DNA from: Hymenopus coronatus
Lineage: Eukaryota; Arthropoda; Insecta; Mantodea; Hymenopodidae
DNA: 64,000 bases
Direction of reading: 5' to 3'
Assembly (NCBI GenBank): GCA_030762935.1
Contig: CM060888.1
Location: 116,943,468 to 117,007,467 of the forward strand
Positions 23,753-33,990 of this stretch are shown here, piece by piece (position 1 is the first letter of the stretch; every line of letters begins with the position of its first letter). Both the position numbers and the translations under genes were made by a program. The notes under the pieces were generated by a model, which worked only from the letters and a program-made list of their open reading frames with translations, was not told where the DNA came from and ran no database searches.

Positions 23753-24610
23753 AAAATATGGTGTGTTCCATTCACGTGACCTTCTATACCTCTCTGAAAC
23801 AAATTATTGTTAAAAAGCTTGTACGTCTTTTACTTCATGCTAATCGAGTAAAAACTAGTAGAAATAGTCTTCATACTTGCTTCCTTGTAAGTAGAAGCTA
23901 ACCAAGGGAGTACCATAGGTTAAAGTGATAGTCATAGTCAAAAGTTGGCTGCTATGTCACTCTCCTGTAAGAGAAAAGTAAATGTTTTAAAGCTGAAACA
24001 AATAACCAGGATTATATCGAAAAAAAGGGTTCACTCCACAAAAATCATGTATTTAACATAAATCGTGTGTTTTAACGTGCCCTACATTTTTGTGTGGTAA
24101 GCTTTTATCTATCTCTTATGGTTTACTAGTTATAACAATTTATTCAGAATAAAAAAGGTCTTCAGAGATTATACTCAGAAAATTCAAGTTATACATTTTA
24201 TTTGTCCGGTAAATATCTTTAATATGCGATATTCTAATCAAAATCGTTAGAACCATTTTTAGAAATAAAACTTTTCGAAAAAACGTTCCATGTAAAGGGT
24301 AGTTTGGGAGGGCTTTTCTCAAAAATCTTCGGGTCGCATACCTGGAAGATACTAAACTTAAATACCAATTTTGGTAATTTACCGAATTTGCGTTTTTGAG
24401 CTATGCTGCCCAGTCACACACATATACACACCAACACACGCAAACATACAGACATGCAAACACACACGAATCTTTTTCTAAAATGGACAATTTTGGATAC
24501 AGGGGACCCTAAAAACATATATATTCACAGTGAAAAATCAGCATCCGATTTTGGGTGGAATACAATACCTTCTCTATACACTATGTACAAAGTACGTGTA
24601 GAGAAAGTAA
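23753..24610 (-). repeat. Family H element, copy 8 (left palindrome arm)
   Basis: Full-length reverse copy from GGTGTGTTCCATTCACGTGA to CTATACACTATGTACAAAGT/ACGTGTAGAGAAAGTAA. CA-rich internal tract near 24,415-24,465. The frames at 23,719-23,901, 24,140-24,322 and 24,403-24,633 fall inside it. Confidence 0.9.
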
Positions 24611-25195
24611 AAACAACAGCTAACACAATTTGAAATCACTTAGACTGCCTACAACTAACTGAGCTGTATTCTCTAATTTTCAACACTGTACATTTTCAAC
24701 AAGGGGATACCATAGTAAAACCAACAGCTAACATGGCTTGAAATCACTTAGACAGCCTACAACTGACTCAGAAGTATTCTCTAATTTCAACACTGTAGTA
24801 TAAACTATAGCTTGAAGCATCACGTACCTTGACGATTATGCATAAATAAATACCTTCAAATGAAATACCATACCAAAATAACAGCTAACATTGCTTGAAA
24901 TCACTTAGACGGACTACAACTGACACAGCAGTATTCTCTAATTTTAACACTGAAGTATAAGCTATAACTTGAAGTACTCTCCACATAACTTGACAATTAT
25001 GCATAAATAGACATCTTCAAAAAACAAATACCATACCAAAACTAACAGCTAACATTGCTTGAAATCACTTAGACAGCCTACAACTGACACAGCAGTATTC
25101 TCTAACTTCAACAGAGAAGTATAATTTATAACTCGAAGCACTCATCACATAACTTGAGGATTGAGCATAAATAAACATTTTCATAAACACTTATC
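24605..25195. repeat. Tandem repeat, four units of about 110-167 bp, upstream of the spliced gene
   Basis: Each unit carries CAGCTAACAT.GCTTGAAAT, CACTTAGAC.GCCTACAACT, CAGTATTCTCTAATTTCAAC and, in the full units, CTTGACAATTATGCATAAAT. Starts near 24,609 (short first unit), 24,718, 24,876 and 25,043. It ends about 250 bp before the first visible coding exon. Mirrored at 36,216-36,806. Confidence 0.8.
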
Positions 25196-25448
25196 ACAAT
25201 CGCTATGAAAGAAAGCCGCGCAAGGCTGCTCACCTCTTGGCTAACATATAACACAAGGGAAAACGGAAACATACTACCTATTACAAAAAGCGAAGCATGA
25301 TCCGACCAGTTTCAGACGACAAAGAAGGCTGGCGACATTTTGAACAAAACATCCTAGCTCTCCCCTTCAGAGCTTTCTGTTAGAAAAACATCCTCACTCG
25401 GCCCCTCTAGGCTAAGAATAGGCAGATACATGCATTCCCCTTCCTTAG

Positions 25449-26604
25449 GTATACACTGAAGAAAACATGTTTTTTTTATGTGAGCAACTATATAAGCCTG
25501 AGGTCTGCAATATAGAGCTACTTATTCGATATAACCGCCGTGAAAAAGCATTCTTGAAAACAAACGTCAAAGCTTTTAATGATATGAACGAATACAGGAG
25601 AGAGTGTGCTGAAGATTCGCATCATTATACATACTTTCACAAAGAATCGTGCAATGGACGAATGCATACGATTACATGCATATACCCTGCTTACCATAAT
25701 CAGATACCTTCAAGGAATCCGTGTTCCGAAGACTGCTCTGTCTACAAGAAAGATATATTGTAAGTACAATACATTCACGTCTTTCTACTATTATAAGTAC
25801 TACAAATGTATTCGAGTAATGATGGCTAATTCCAATACATTTTTATATATCTAGGGGTCGGAACACACAAGAGCTTCACGATTCAGATACCATAGATGCA
25901 ACGGATATGTTTAGATCAGCACATGAGATTGAAGATCACTTAGAATTATGCAACGGTCGCACTCATGTGGTGATTTGTTCAAAACCCGCAGTGCATTATA
26001 GAGTAACATCATACTTCATCTGCAACTCGACCTGTAGCGTGTATTGGTCAAGGCATATGAGACAAAGGTAATTACAAACTAAAAATACGACGAGTGGCCA
26101 GCACATCACACATTTATTTCTTGAAAAAATTAATAACCCTCATTGTTCTTTCCAGAGTTCGAGAGTCAATCCCGGTACCGCCAGAGCTCATAGACCCTGC
26201 TAGGACTGACGTTGACGAGGTGGATGTCTGCATTTCAAACCCATGGAACAACTGCCCTGTACAAGATTATGATGACATTCCGAATATGAGTACGTCGAAT
26301 CAAGCATCAATGTGAGTATAATATATTGCTATTACATCAAGAAAGAAACTAACCTTATTTCCATTGCAGTGATCGAGTCAAAGGAAAACTAATAACATTT
26401 ACTAATTTTCAATAATTCTAATGTTCCAGATCCAAGGAGATACAAGAGGAGAAAGACCCTTTTGCTAGTCATCTCAGGAAGCTGAGATTATTGGAAGACC
26501 GCATGGACAACACTTGTAAACGAGAGGCAAGCATAGAGAAATATGAAACCCAGAGCAGACCAACTAAACGCATCCATCCCATTCTACATATCCAAAACAA
26601 ATAA
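25449..26604 (+). CDS. Spliced gene for a Cys/His-rich protein with a duplicated module (left arm copy)
   Basis: Exons: 25,449 or 25,467-25,759, 25,855-26,067, 26,156-26,311, 26,430-26,604. From the ATG at 25,467 they encode 278 residues without a stop. Donors are GTAAGT, GTAATT and GTGAGT, acceptors end TCTAG, TTCCAG and TTCCAG, introns are 88-118 bp, and all three are phase 2. Exon 1 may really begin at an acceptor (CCCCTTCCTTAG|G, 25,448), so an upstream exon is possible. Residues near 64-100 (exon 1) and the end of exon 2 are diverged copies of one module: CNGR.H at the start, spacing C-x8-C-x5-H-x8-C-x3-C, then SVY, 16 of 36 identical with no gap. RREC upstream of the first module, CNSTC with an Arg six residues after the last Cys, and VDVCISNP in exon 3 recall the p53 DNA-binding domain, including its zinc ligands; other DNA-contact residues are absent. 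An alternative acceptor at 26,369 would give a stop after 15 residues. AATAAA signals lie near 26,822. The function is unknown. Confidence 0.7.
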
Positions 26605-27186
26605 TTCTAGTGTAGTGCTTTATTATGAACTACCAGTGCTTCTCAAAAGCAGTGATCATAATGGCTTTGTATATACATGACATATATAAAGCGCGCCTAT
26701 GACTCCCTAAATTCTGCATGTGCACAAAAGACAAAGTGCGCACATTGTGAATATATTGAAAAATATAGTGCTATAATATATAATTGCATTCATGAAAAAA
26801 ACGAAGCCGCTAGACTCTTTTAATAAAATAAAACAAAGGATGAGTAGGATTTAAAAAGAAATGAAGATGTAAAGAAGCTGGCACATTTATAAGCAAACAT
26901 TTATTTAATCTAACTAATGAAAATAAAACATTTTGAAGAGGCACGGACATGGAGAAGGAATGTAATGAAAATACTTATAAATAAAACTATTATGTACATA
27001 TAATCCCACTAATGATTTTATTCCACAAAAACAAATACAAATTTTCAACATCCTAATCCTTTGCATAATTAGGCATTTAAATTATCGATTACATGACAGG
27101 TGATAAGGGCTTGTAGGTGAATACCTCATTGTGTATAATCAGACAATTTAATATTGTAATTTCTGGTGATAGACGTCCTGCACGCT

Positions 27187-27420
27187 TTAAGGTTGAGAGC
27201 GAAAATACCCCTTTACACCAGCAAAACAGGAACACCAGGCTGAGTCGCAAATATCTAGAGGGCACTTCTGTTTACTAGCATTCATACAGGAAATAATCCG
27301 TTTCTTCAGCTTTACTTTTATCACACACTTCTCTAACAAGAGTGTAAGTAATACATAGCTCGACCAATGAAAAACAGTTTCAATGCTAAAAACCCAATCA
27401 AGTTTACGGTAGAAGCCCAT
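27187..27420 (-). CDS. Cys-rich 77-codon frame (left arm copy), possible terminal exon
   Basis: The ATG is immediately preceded on its strand by a pyrimidine-rich acceptor-like stretch, TGTTCCACTTTTATAG. The C-terminal half has clustered cysteines (KCPLDICDSAWCSCFAG). No family recognised and no upstream exon located. Low-complexity chance cannot be excluded, but composition is more protein-like than most frames here. It lies between the Cys/His-rich gene and the palindrome centre. Confidence 0.3.
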   Translation of the reverse strand: MGFYRKLDWVFSIETVFHWSSYVLLTLLLEKCVIKVKLKKRIISCMNASKQKCPLDICDSAWCSCFAGVKGYFRSQP

Positions 27421-28236
27421 CTATAAAAGTGGAACAGGCAGATGATATCAGATAACTCAATTTAGAGAAAAGGTCTCAGCGCAGTGATTGGTAGGAATCA
27501 TCTGAAAAACTACGAGCTAATTCGCAAAAAAGAAGATACCTAATCAATCAAGAACCTTGAAACGGCTGGTAGGATTTTTAAAAAAATCGCTCTCCTTGTT
27601 CTTAAATGTATAATATACAGCGACAGCTTAATTTACTTATAATGCTTTTTCAGAAACTTTACAGGTGATTGGCTAGCTTCATGAGAAAAAATTGCATTAC
27701 ATAAGAACTTCATATATTTCTACAAAAGAGAATTTGTACAAGTAAGTTCGATACAAAAGGTTTTTCACACTGAATACACGATTTGAGGGCAACCGAACAC
27801 TTCAAAAGCAAGTTTTAGACAAAGTATAGTGTGCGAGTGAGTGCATGTGAAGCAGCGTACCTCTAAAAATACACAAATTCGAAGTGACAATTGAAGTGCT
27901 TTGGCACATTAAATTTCTTATTTCTAATGTACAACGGAGTAACATGTAATGAAAACATTCTGCTATTATTTAGAATTATAAGCGTGAATTATATATAAAA
28001 GAAAATCTCATCTTAATGATGGGCGATTCGTTCAAGTCATGGGTGCAGGAGCACAAGGACACTAATCGGTTGAAAATACCAATTGAGCATTTTCAGAAAA
28101 ATATTAGTGTTGTATGTACAGTATAACTTAAACACTCAATTTTTATTGACTTCAGATTTATACTACTTCAACTCTCTTAAACCGGAAGCGATGTTTCGTT
28201 TCATCTTTATTGGTTTACTCATGTCAATGCAAATCG

Positions 28237-28480
28237 TGAGGCCGCGCCATGGTCGAGTGGTTAGACTACTCTCCTCTCACCAAGGAGGTCCGGAGTCGAC
28301 CCCAGGCAACAGCATGTGGGATTTGTTATGGACAAAGCGGCGCAGGGGGCGGGTTTTCTCAGGTTTCCCCCTGCCATCACATTCCACCGGTGCTCCACGT
28401 TCATTCCATATATCAGTAGTGTCATCGCCTGCGGTGCCACAAGTAGTAAAAGCAGTCGTTAAACACATAAAAAAGTGAAC
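28237..28480 (+). mobile_element. tRNA-derived SINE, family B, copy 1 (left arm)
   Basis: tRNA-like head with an A-box (TGGTCGAGTGGTTAGAC) and a B-box-like GGTCCGGAGTCGACCCC. The body has GTGGGATTTG.TATGGACAAAG, CGGCGCAGGG, then a tail with GTGTCATCGCCTGCGGTGCC and GTTAAACACATAAAAAAG. Other copies are at 44,308, 48,425 (3' part) and 59,568. The 131-codon frame at 28,083-28,478 is read-through of this SINE. Confidence 0.8.
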
Positions 28481-28961
28481 GAATTTCAATGAGAATCGCA
28501 GGGCTAAACATTATAAAAGATCCGACTAACCTAGTAATTTCCGCTAATGTCCCTAATTATATGGGGAACAATTGAATAAGAACATTTTTTTTCTGGAAAA
28601 TGTTTATCTTGAATAGCATGAAGTAACAGAAGAATATAATGATTTTAATATTGTCTATCATGAAATCTCAACCCTTGTACACGCTTCTGCTAAAGAATGT
28701 TTCCTTACACCTACATCACGCCGAAAAGAATACTACAGGTGAACTCATGGTTTCACTACAGAATTTCATGTCTAGTTCTTTATTACATTAAAACTCTTAT
28801 AAAGTGAAGGAAATGAAAATCCATTTATGTTGATAGAACTAAACCGAACACGCAGTTTTAAATGGTCACTCCTACAATCACTGCTTCTAATCAGATCTGC
28901 AATCATACAAAAACAAGGTTAAACATTCAATGCACTTAGTTATAATATCAGAAAATAAGAC

Positions 28962-29110
28962 TGTCTCCGTGGTCAAACGGGTAAGTGAGCTGACTTCTCA
29001 CATGCAGATACCGGGTTCGATCCACGGCTAGGACGGCGAATTTTTCTTTAACCGCAATTACTCCCTATCCCCACAGAGTCTGGAAGGTATAAATGGGCAT
29101 GTGTTTAGTA
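28962..29110 (+). mobile_element. tRNA-derived SINE, family D, copy 1 (left arm)
   Basis: Head TCTCCGTGGTCAAACGGGTA with a near-canonical B-box ACCGGGTTCGATCCACGG, then ATTTTTCTTTAACCGCAATT, ACTCCCTATCCCCACAGAGT and CTGGAAGG. The acceptor ends do not pair, so it is a SINE head rather than a tRNA gene. A body fragment recurs at 51,940-52,050. The A/C difference at 29,002 versus 32,409 lies between the boxes. Confidence 0.7.
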
Positions 29111-29339
29111 ATATAAAAAAATAATTACCATAAAGTTCTAAACCTACACTAATACGAGTTGCTTCATAAGTCAAAGCCCCTATGTGACCATTGTATTGCA
29201 ACAGGTCCCTAAAGAGATATAATTACACATTCATATATCTCAAGGTTTTTCTCAAGCTCACTCAACATCCAGGATTCACAAATATTAGTTTCTTATATTC
29301 TCTCTTTATAACATGGAAAATATTTTAGCATCTTCAATT

Positions 29340-29350
29340 TCTTCTTCTTC

Positions 29351-29388
<38 letters not shown>

Positions 29389-29390
29389 GT
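29340..29390. repeat. CTT/ATT trinucleotide microsatellite (left arm)
   Basis: A short CTT run passes into an ATT run. The right-arm counterpart at about 32,024-32,071 is one unit shorter, one of the few arm differences. Confidence 0.8.
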
Positions 29391-29552
29391 TTGTCACATT
29401 TCTGGGAAAAAAACACGACTGTAACTCAAGTACAAAATTAAAAATCGAATGCTAGCAGTTTTGGTTTGTATGAGAACTGGTAAAATGACTTAAGGATAAA
29501 CCCATGCGGATTTTATTATATAACGTTACAAACTTATTTGTTGCTTGCCAAG

Positions 29553-29845
29553 CGGTAGATCTGCGATCGATTCATAGTACAGGCATAGGAATTTTTTTCC
29601 CCACCTAGGATACATGGACCGGGGTGCACTCAGCCTCGCGAGGTCCCTGGAGGGGGCCAATTGAGGAGCTACTTGATGGAGAAGTAGCGGCTCCAGGTCA
29701 TGAGGACAGCATTAACTGGTCAGGGGGGGAGGGAGATCGAAGCGCAGTCCACGTCTCACCTCCTCAATAGTGCACCCCATCCATGACGTCTGTAACGGAG
29801 CGAGATGGGGGACACAGCAGCAGTCCAAGGCTCTTAGCTGTGCAA
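29553..29845 (+). mobile_element. tRNA-derived SINE, family C, degraded (left arm)
   Basis: Carries the family C body in order: ACCGGGGTGCACTCAGCCTC, CCAATTGAGGAGCTACTTGA, GCGGCTCCAGGTCATGAGGA and GAGATGGGGGACACAGCAGC. The tRNA head is decayed (GCGATCGATTCATAGTAC instead of the B-box). Confidence 0.75.
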
Positions 29846-29935
29846 GGGAGTCACAAGCTTATACTAAAAAGCCTGCGATTTTCACAATGCACACAATAAT
29901 TTTCTTAATAAGTAACATTTAATTAGTTGACCCAC

Positions 29936-29978
29936 CCTAACCTAAATAACCTAAATTAACCTAACCTTCCTAAACTAA
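29936..29978. repeat. Degenerate CCTAA (TTAGG-like) string, left arm
   Basis: CCTAACCTAAATAACCTAAA followed by TTAACCTAACC. TTAGG is the ancestral insect telomere repeat; here the units are interrupted and short. Mirrored at about 31,436-31,478. Confidence 0.5.
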
Positions 29979-30053
29979 TCTAACATCATAGCCAATAATA
30001 AACATCAGACACACCACATTCATTATAGAAATACATTACAACATCATATGACA

Positions 30054-30416
30054 TCATTTGTCAATTTTTCGCTCTATTACAGCAGAATCATTCATCTCAC
30101 GCATATTCAAGAAGATTTCTTTTGACTGCTTCCCTTTGTAAGCTGCTTGCGAGTACATTAGCAATCGCAGCCGATCTACCAGAGAATTTACATCATCATA
30201 AGAAGATGTTTTATCTACACCGCTGACTTGGTCCAACCACTTCATTGCTGAGACATGTAGCTTCTCTTTAATCTTGAATAGTAATAATCATGGCTAACAC
30301 AAGACTCGTGACTTTGAATTATATACATCATTAAATGATGTTGCCATGCATGTTGCATCAGGAAGGCAAATCACAGCACAGGCAAACACAATTGCAATGA
30401 GATACTTGCACAGCAT
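30054..30416 (-). pseudogene. Signal-peptide-like frame near palindrome centre (left arm), two internal stops
   Basis: Mirror of 30,998-31,360. On the minus strand an ATG at 30,416 opens MLCKYLIAIVFACAVICLPD and continues to residue 40, then TAG-CCA-TGA, and the same frame stays open to a stop at 30,054. See the right-arm copy for details. Confidence 0.35.
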
Positions 30417-30674
30417 TGTGCAAAACATAACATAGAATTCTATCAGAAAATTACAAAAATAGTTGCACAATGCTAATTTAACAAATCAATGTATGATATC
30501 CTAAGGACAACCTAACCTCAGTCATCATATTCAACATAACGCAAGCAATAACATTATACGTTAAATGAAGAAAATCCATTCTGTATATATTAATTATGAC
30601 AGACAATAGACACATCTTTATCTACCAATACGTTTAATTCTTGGAGAACTCTTCAAATGGGGTATACGCTTTCC

Positions 30675-30739
30675 AAGAAACAGGATACTCTCTTCGAAAA
30701 AGAAATGGTCAGATAGTGGTATGTACTTCGGTTCCTTTA
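30675..30739. other. 65-bp palindrome spacer
   Basis: Unique sequence between the arms, bounded by CTTTCC at the left (ending 30,674) and GGAAAG at the right (starting 30,740). It is not a sequencing hairpin adaptor that I recognise. It lies upstream of both centre-proximal frames, so it could hold a divergent promoter, but no TATA-like box is obvious in it. Confidence 0.85.
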
Positions 30740-30997
30740 GGAAAGTGTATACCCCATTTGAAGAGTTCTCCAAGAATTAAACGTATTGGTAGATAAAGAT
30801 GTGTCTATTGTCTGTCATAATTAATATATACAGAATGGATTTTCTTCATTTAACGTATAATGTTATTGCTTGCGTTATGTTGAATATGATGACTGAGGTT
30901 AGGTTGTCCTTAGGATATCATACATTGATTTGTTAAATTAGCATTGTGCAACTATTTTTGTAATTTTCTGATAGAATTCTATGTTATGTTTTGCACA

Positions 30998-31360
30998 ATG
31001 CTGTGCAAGTATCTCATTGCAATTGTGTTTGCCTGTGCTGTGATTTGCCTTCCTGATGCAACATGCATGGCAACATCATTTAATGATGTATATAATTCAA
31101 AGTCACGAGTCTTGTGTTAGCCATGATTATTACTATTCAAGATTAAAGAGAAGCTACATGTCTCAGCAATGAAGTGGTTGGACCAAGTCAGCGGTGTAGA
31201 TAAAACATCTTCTTATGATGATGTAAATTCTCTGGTAGATCGGCTGCGATTGCTAATGTACTCGCAAGCAGCTTACAAAGGGAAGCAGTCAAAAGAAATC
31301 TTCTTGAATATGCGTGAGATGAATGATTCTGCTGTAATAGAGCGAAAAATTGACAAATGA
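30998..31360 (+). pseudogene. Signal-peptide-like frame near palindrome centre (right arm), two internal stops
   Basis: Residues 1-20 (MLCKYLIAIVFACAVICLPD) have the charged start, hydrophobic core and small-residue end of a secretory signal. The frame closes at 31,118 with TAG, has a TGA two codons later, and is then open in the same frame to 31,360, including KWLDQVSGVDKTSSYDDVNS and REMNDSAVIERKIDK. Either two nonsense changes broke an older ~120-codon secreted-protein gene, or only one half is used. A splice that skips both stops and keeps frame is not evident. No family recognised. The start is about 260 bp from the palindrome spacer, so the two arm copies are divergently oriented. Confidence 0.35.
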
Positions 31361-31568
31361 TGTCATATGATGTTGTAATGTATTTCTATAATGAATGTGG
31401 TGTGTCTGATGTTTATTATTGGCTATGATGTTAGATTAGTTTAGGAAGGTTAGGTTAATTTAGGTTATTTAGGTTAGGGTGGGTCAACTAATTAAATGTT
31501 ACTTATTAAGAAAATTATTGTGTGCATTGTGAAAATCGCAGGCTTTTTAGTATAAGCTTGTGACTCCC

Positions 31569-31861
31569 TTGCACAGCTAAGAGCCTTGGACTGCTGCTGT
31601 GTCCCCCATCTCGCTCCGTTACAGACGTCATGGATGGGGTGCACTATTGAGGAGGTGAGACGTGGACTGCGCTTCGATCTCCCTCCCCCCCTGACCAGTT
31701 AATGCTGTCCTCATGACCTGGAGCCGCTACTTCTCCATCAAGTAGCTCCTCAATTGGCCCCCTCCAGGGACCTCGCGAGGCTGAGTGCACCCCGGTCCAT
31801 GTATCCTAGGTGGGGAAAAAAATTCCTATGCCTGTACTATGAATCGATCGCAGATCTACCG
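31569..31861 (-). mobile_element. tRNA-derived SINE, family C, right arm copy
   Basis: Mirror of 29,553-29,845. Confidence 0.75.
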
Positions 31862-32025
31862 CTTGGCAAGCAACAAATAAGTTTGTAACGTTATATAATA
31901 AAATCCGCATGGGTTTATCCTTAAGTCATTTTACCAGTTCTCATACAAACCAAAACTGCTAGCATTCGATTTTTAATTTTGTACTTGAGTTACAGTCGTG
32001 TTTTTTTCCCAGAAATGTGACAAAC

Positions 32026-32060
<35 letters not shown>

Positions 32061-32300
32061 GAAGAAGAAGAAATTGAAGATGCTAAAATATTTTCCATGT
32101 TATAAAGAGAGAATATAAGAAACTAATATTTGTGAATCCTGGATGTTGAGTGAGCTTGAGAAAAACCTTGAGATATATGAATGTGTAATTATATCTCTTT
32201 AGGGACCTGTTGCAATACAATGGTCACATAGGGGCTTTGACTTATGAAGCAACTCGTATTAGTGTAGGTTTAGAACTTTATGGTAATTATTTTTTTATAT

Positions 32301-32449
32301 TACTAAACACATGCCCATTTATACCTTCCAGACTCTGTGGGGATAGGGAGTAATTGCGGTTAAAGAAAAATTCGCCGTCCTAGCCGTGGATCGAACCCGG
32401 TATCTGCAGGTGAGAAGTCAGCTCACTTACCCGTTTGACCACGGAGACA
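32301..32449 (-). mobile_element. tRNA-derived SINE, family D, right arm copy
   Basis: Mirror of 28,962-29,110 with one substitution (32,409). Confidence 0.7.
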
Positions 32450-32930
32450 GTCTTATTTTCTGATATTATAACTAAGTGCATTGAATGTTTAACCTTGTTT
32501 TTGTATGATTGCAGATCTGATTAGAAGCAGTGATTGTAGGAGTGACCATTTAAAACTGCGTGTTCGGTTTAGTTCTATCAACATAAATGGATTTTCATTT
32601 CCTTCACTTTATAAGAGTTTTAATGTAATAAAGAACTAGACATGAAATTCTGTAGTGAAACCATGAGTTCACCTGTAGTATTCTTTTCGGCGTGATGTAG
32701 GTGTAAGGAAACATTCTTTAGCAGAAGCGTGTACAAGGGTTGAGATTTCATGATAGACAATATTAAAATCATTATATTCTTCTGTTACTTCATGCTATTC
32801 AAGATAAACATTTTCCAGAAAAAAAATGTTCTTATTCAATTGTTCCCCATATAATTAGGGACATTAGCGGAAATTACTAGGTTAGTCGGATCTTTTATAA
32901 TGTTTAGCCCTGCGATTCTCATTGAAATTC

Positions 32931-33174
32931 GTTCACTTTTTTATGTGTTTAACGACTGCTTTTACTACTTGTGGCACCGCAGGCGATGACACTACTGATA
33001 TATGGAATGAACGTGGAGCACCGGTGGAATGTGATGGCAGGGGGAAACCTGAGAAAACCCGCCCCCTGCGCCGCTTTGTCCATAACAAATCCCACATGCT
33101 GTTGCCTGGGGTCGACTCCGGACCTCCTTGGTGAGAGGAGAGTAGTCTAACCACTCGACCATGGCGCGGCCTCA
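32931..33174 (-). mobile_element. tRNA-derived SINE, family B, right arm copy
   Basis: Mirror of the SINE at 28,237-28,480. The frames at 32,922-33,134 (+) and 32,933-33,328 (-) are read-through of it. Confidence 0.8.
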
Positions 33175-33990
33175 CGATTTGCATTGACATGAGTAAACCA
33201 ATAAAGATGAAACGAAACATCGCTTCCGGTTTAAGAGAGTTGAAGTAGTATAAATCTGAAGTCAATAAAAATTGAGTGTTTAAGTTATACTGTACATACA
33301 ACACTAATATTTTTCTGAAAATGCTCAATTGGTATTTTCAACCGATTAGTGTCCTTGTGCTCCTGCACCCATGACTTGAACGAATCGCCCATCATTAAGA
33401 TGAGATTTTCTTTTATATATAATTCACGCTTATAATTCTAAATAATAGCAGAATGTTTTCATTACATGTTACTCCGTTGTACATTAGAAATAAGAAATTT
33501 AATGTGCCAAAGCACTTCAATTGTCACTTCGAATTTGTGTATTTTTAGAGGTACGCTGCTTCACATGCACTCACTCGCACACTATACTTTGTCTAAAACT
33601 TGCTTTTGAAGTGTTCGGTTGCCCTCAAATCGTGTATTCAGTGTGAAAAACCTTTTGTATCGAACTTACTTGTACAAATTCTCTTTTGTAGAAATATATG
33701 AAGTTCTTATGTAATGCAATTTTTTCTCATGAAGCTAGCCAATCACCTGTAAAGTTTCTGAAAAAGCATTATAAGTAAATTAAGCTGTCGCTGTATATTA
33801 TACATTTAAGAACAAGGAGAGCGATTTTTTTAAAAATCCTACCAGCCGTTTCAAGGTTCTTGATTGATTAGGTATCTTCTTTTTTGCGAATTAGCTCGTA
33901 GTTTTTCAGATGATTCCTACCAATCACTGCGCTGAGACCTTTTCTCTAAATTGAGTTATCTGATATCATCTGCCTGTTCCACTTTTATAG

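Larger units (their letters stand above)
21676..30674 (+). repeat. Left arm of an 18-kb near-perfect palindrome (8,999 bp)
   Basis: Every sequence block and open frame in this arm reappears in inverted order at 30,740-39,734. Paired coordinates sum to 61,410 at the outer edge, 61,414 after a G-run difference, 61,411 after a 3-bp difference near 23,588, and 61,414 again inside a trinucleotide tract near 29,350-29,390. The substitutions I found are at 27,181/34,230, 29,002/32,409 and 30,668/30,746. I compared by eye and did not check every base. The arm contains tandem repeats, one family H copy, a spliced gene, SINEs and ORF remnants, listed separately. Confidence 0.95.

Noticed and set aside
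28083..28489. 131-codon frame and its antisense partner (also mirrored in the other arm)
   Set aside because: They coincide with a tRNA-derived SINE that recurs elsewhere with other frames.
28962..29040. Functional tRNA gene
   Set aside because: A- and B-box-like motifs are present but no acceptor stem pairs, and the sequence continues into a SINE body found elsewhere.
30675..30739. Spacer considered as a missed sequencing hairpin adaptor
   Set aside because: Its sequence does not resemble the standard long-read hairpin adaptor as I remember it, and the two outer flanks differ. An assembly artefact is still not excluded.
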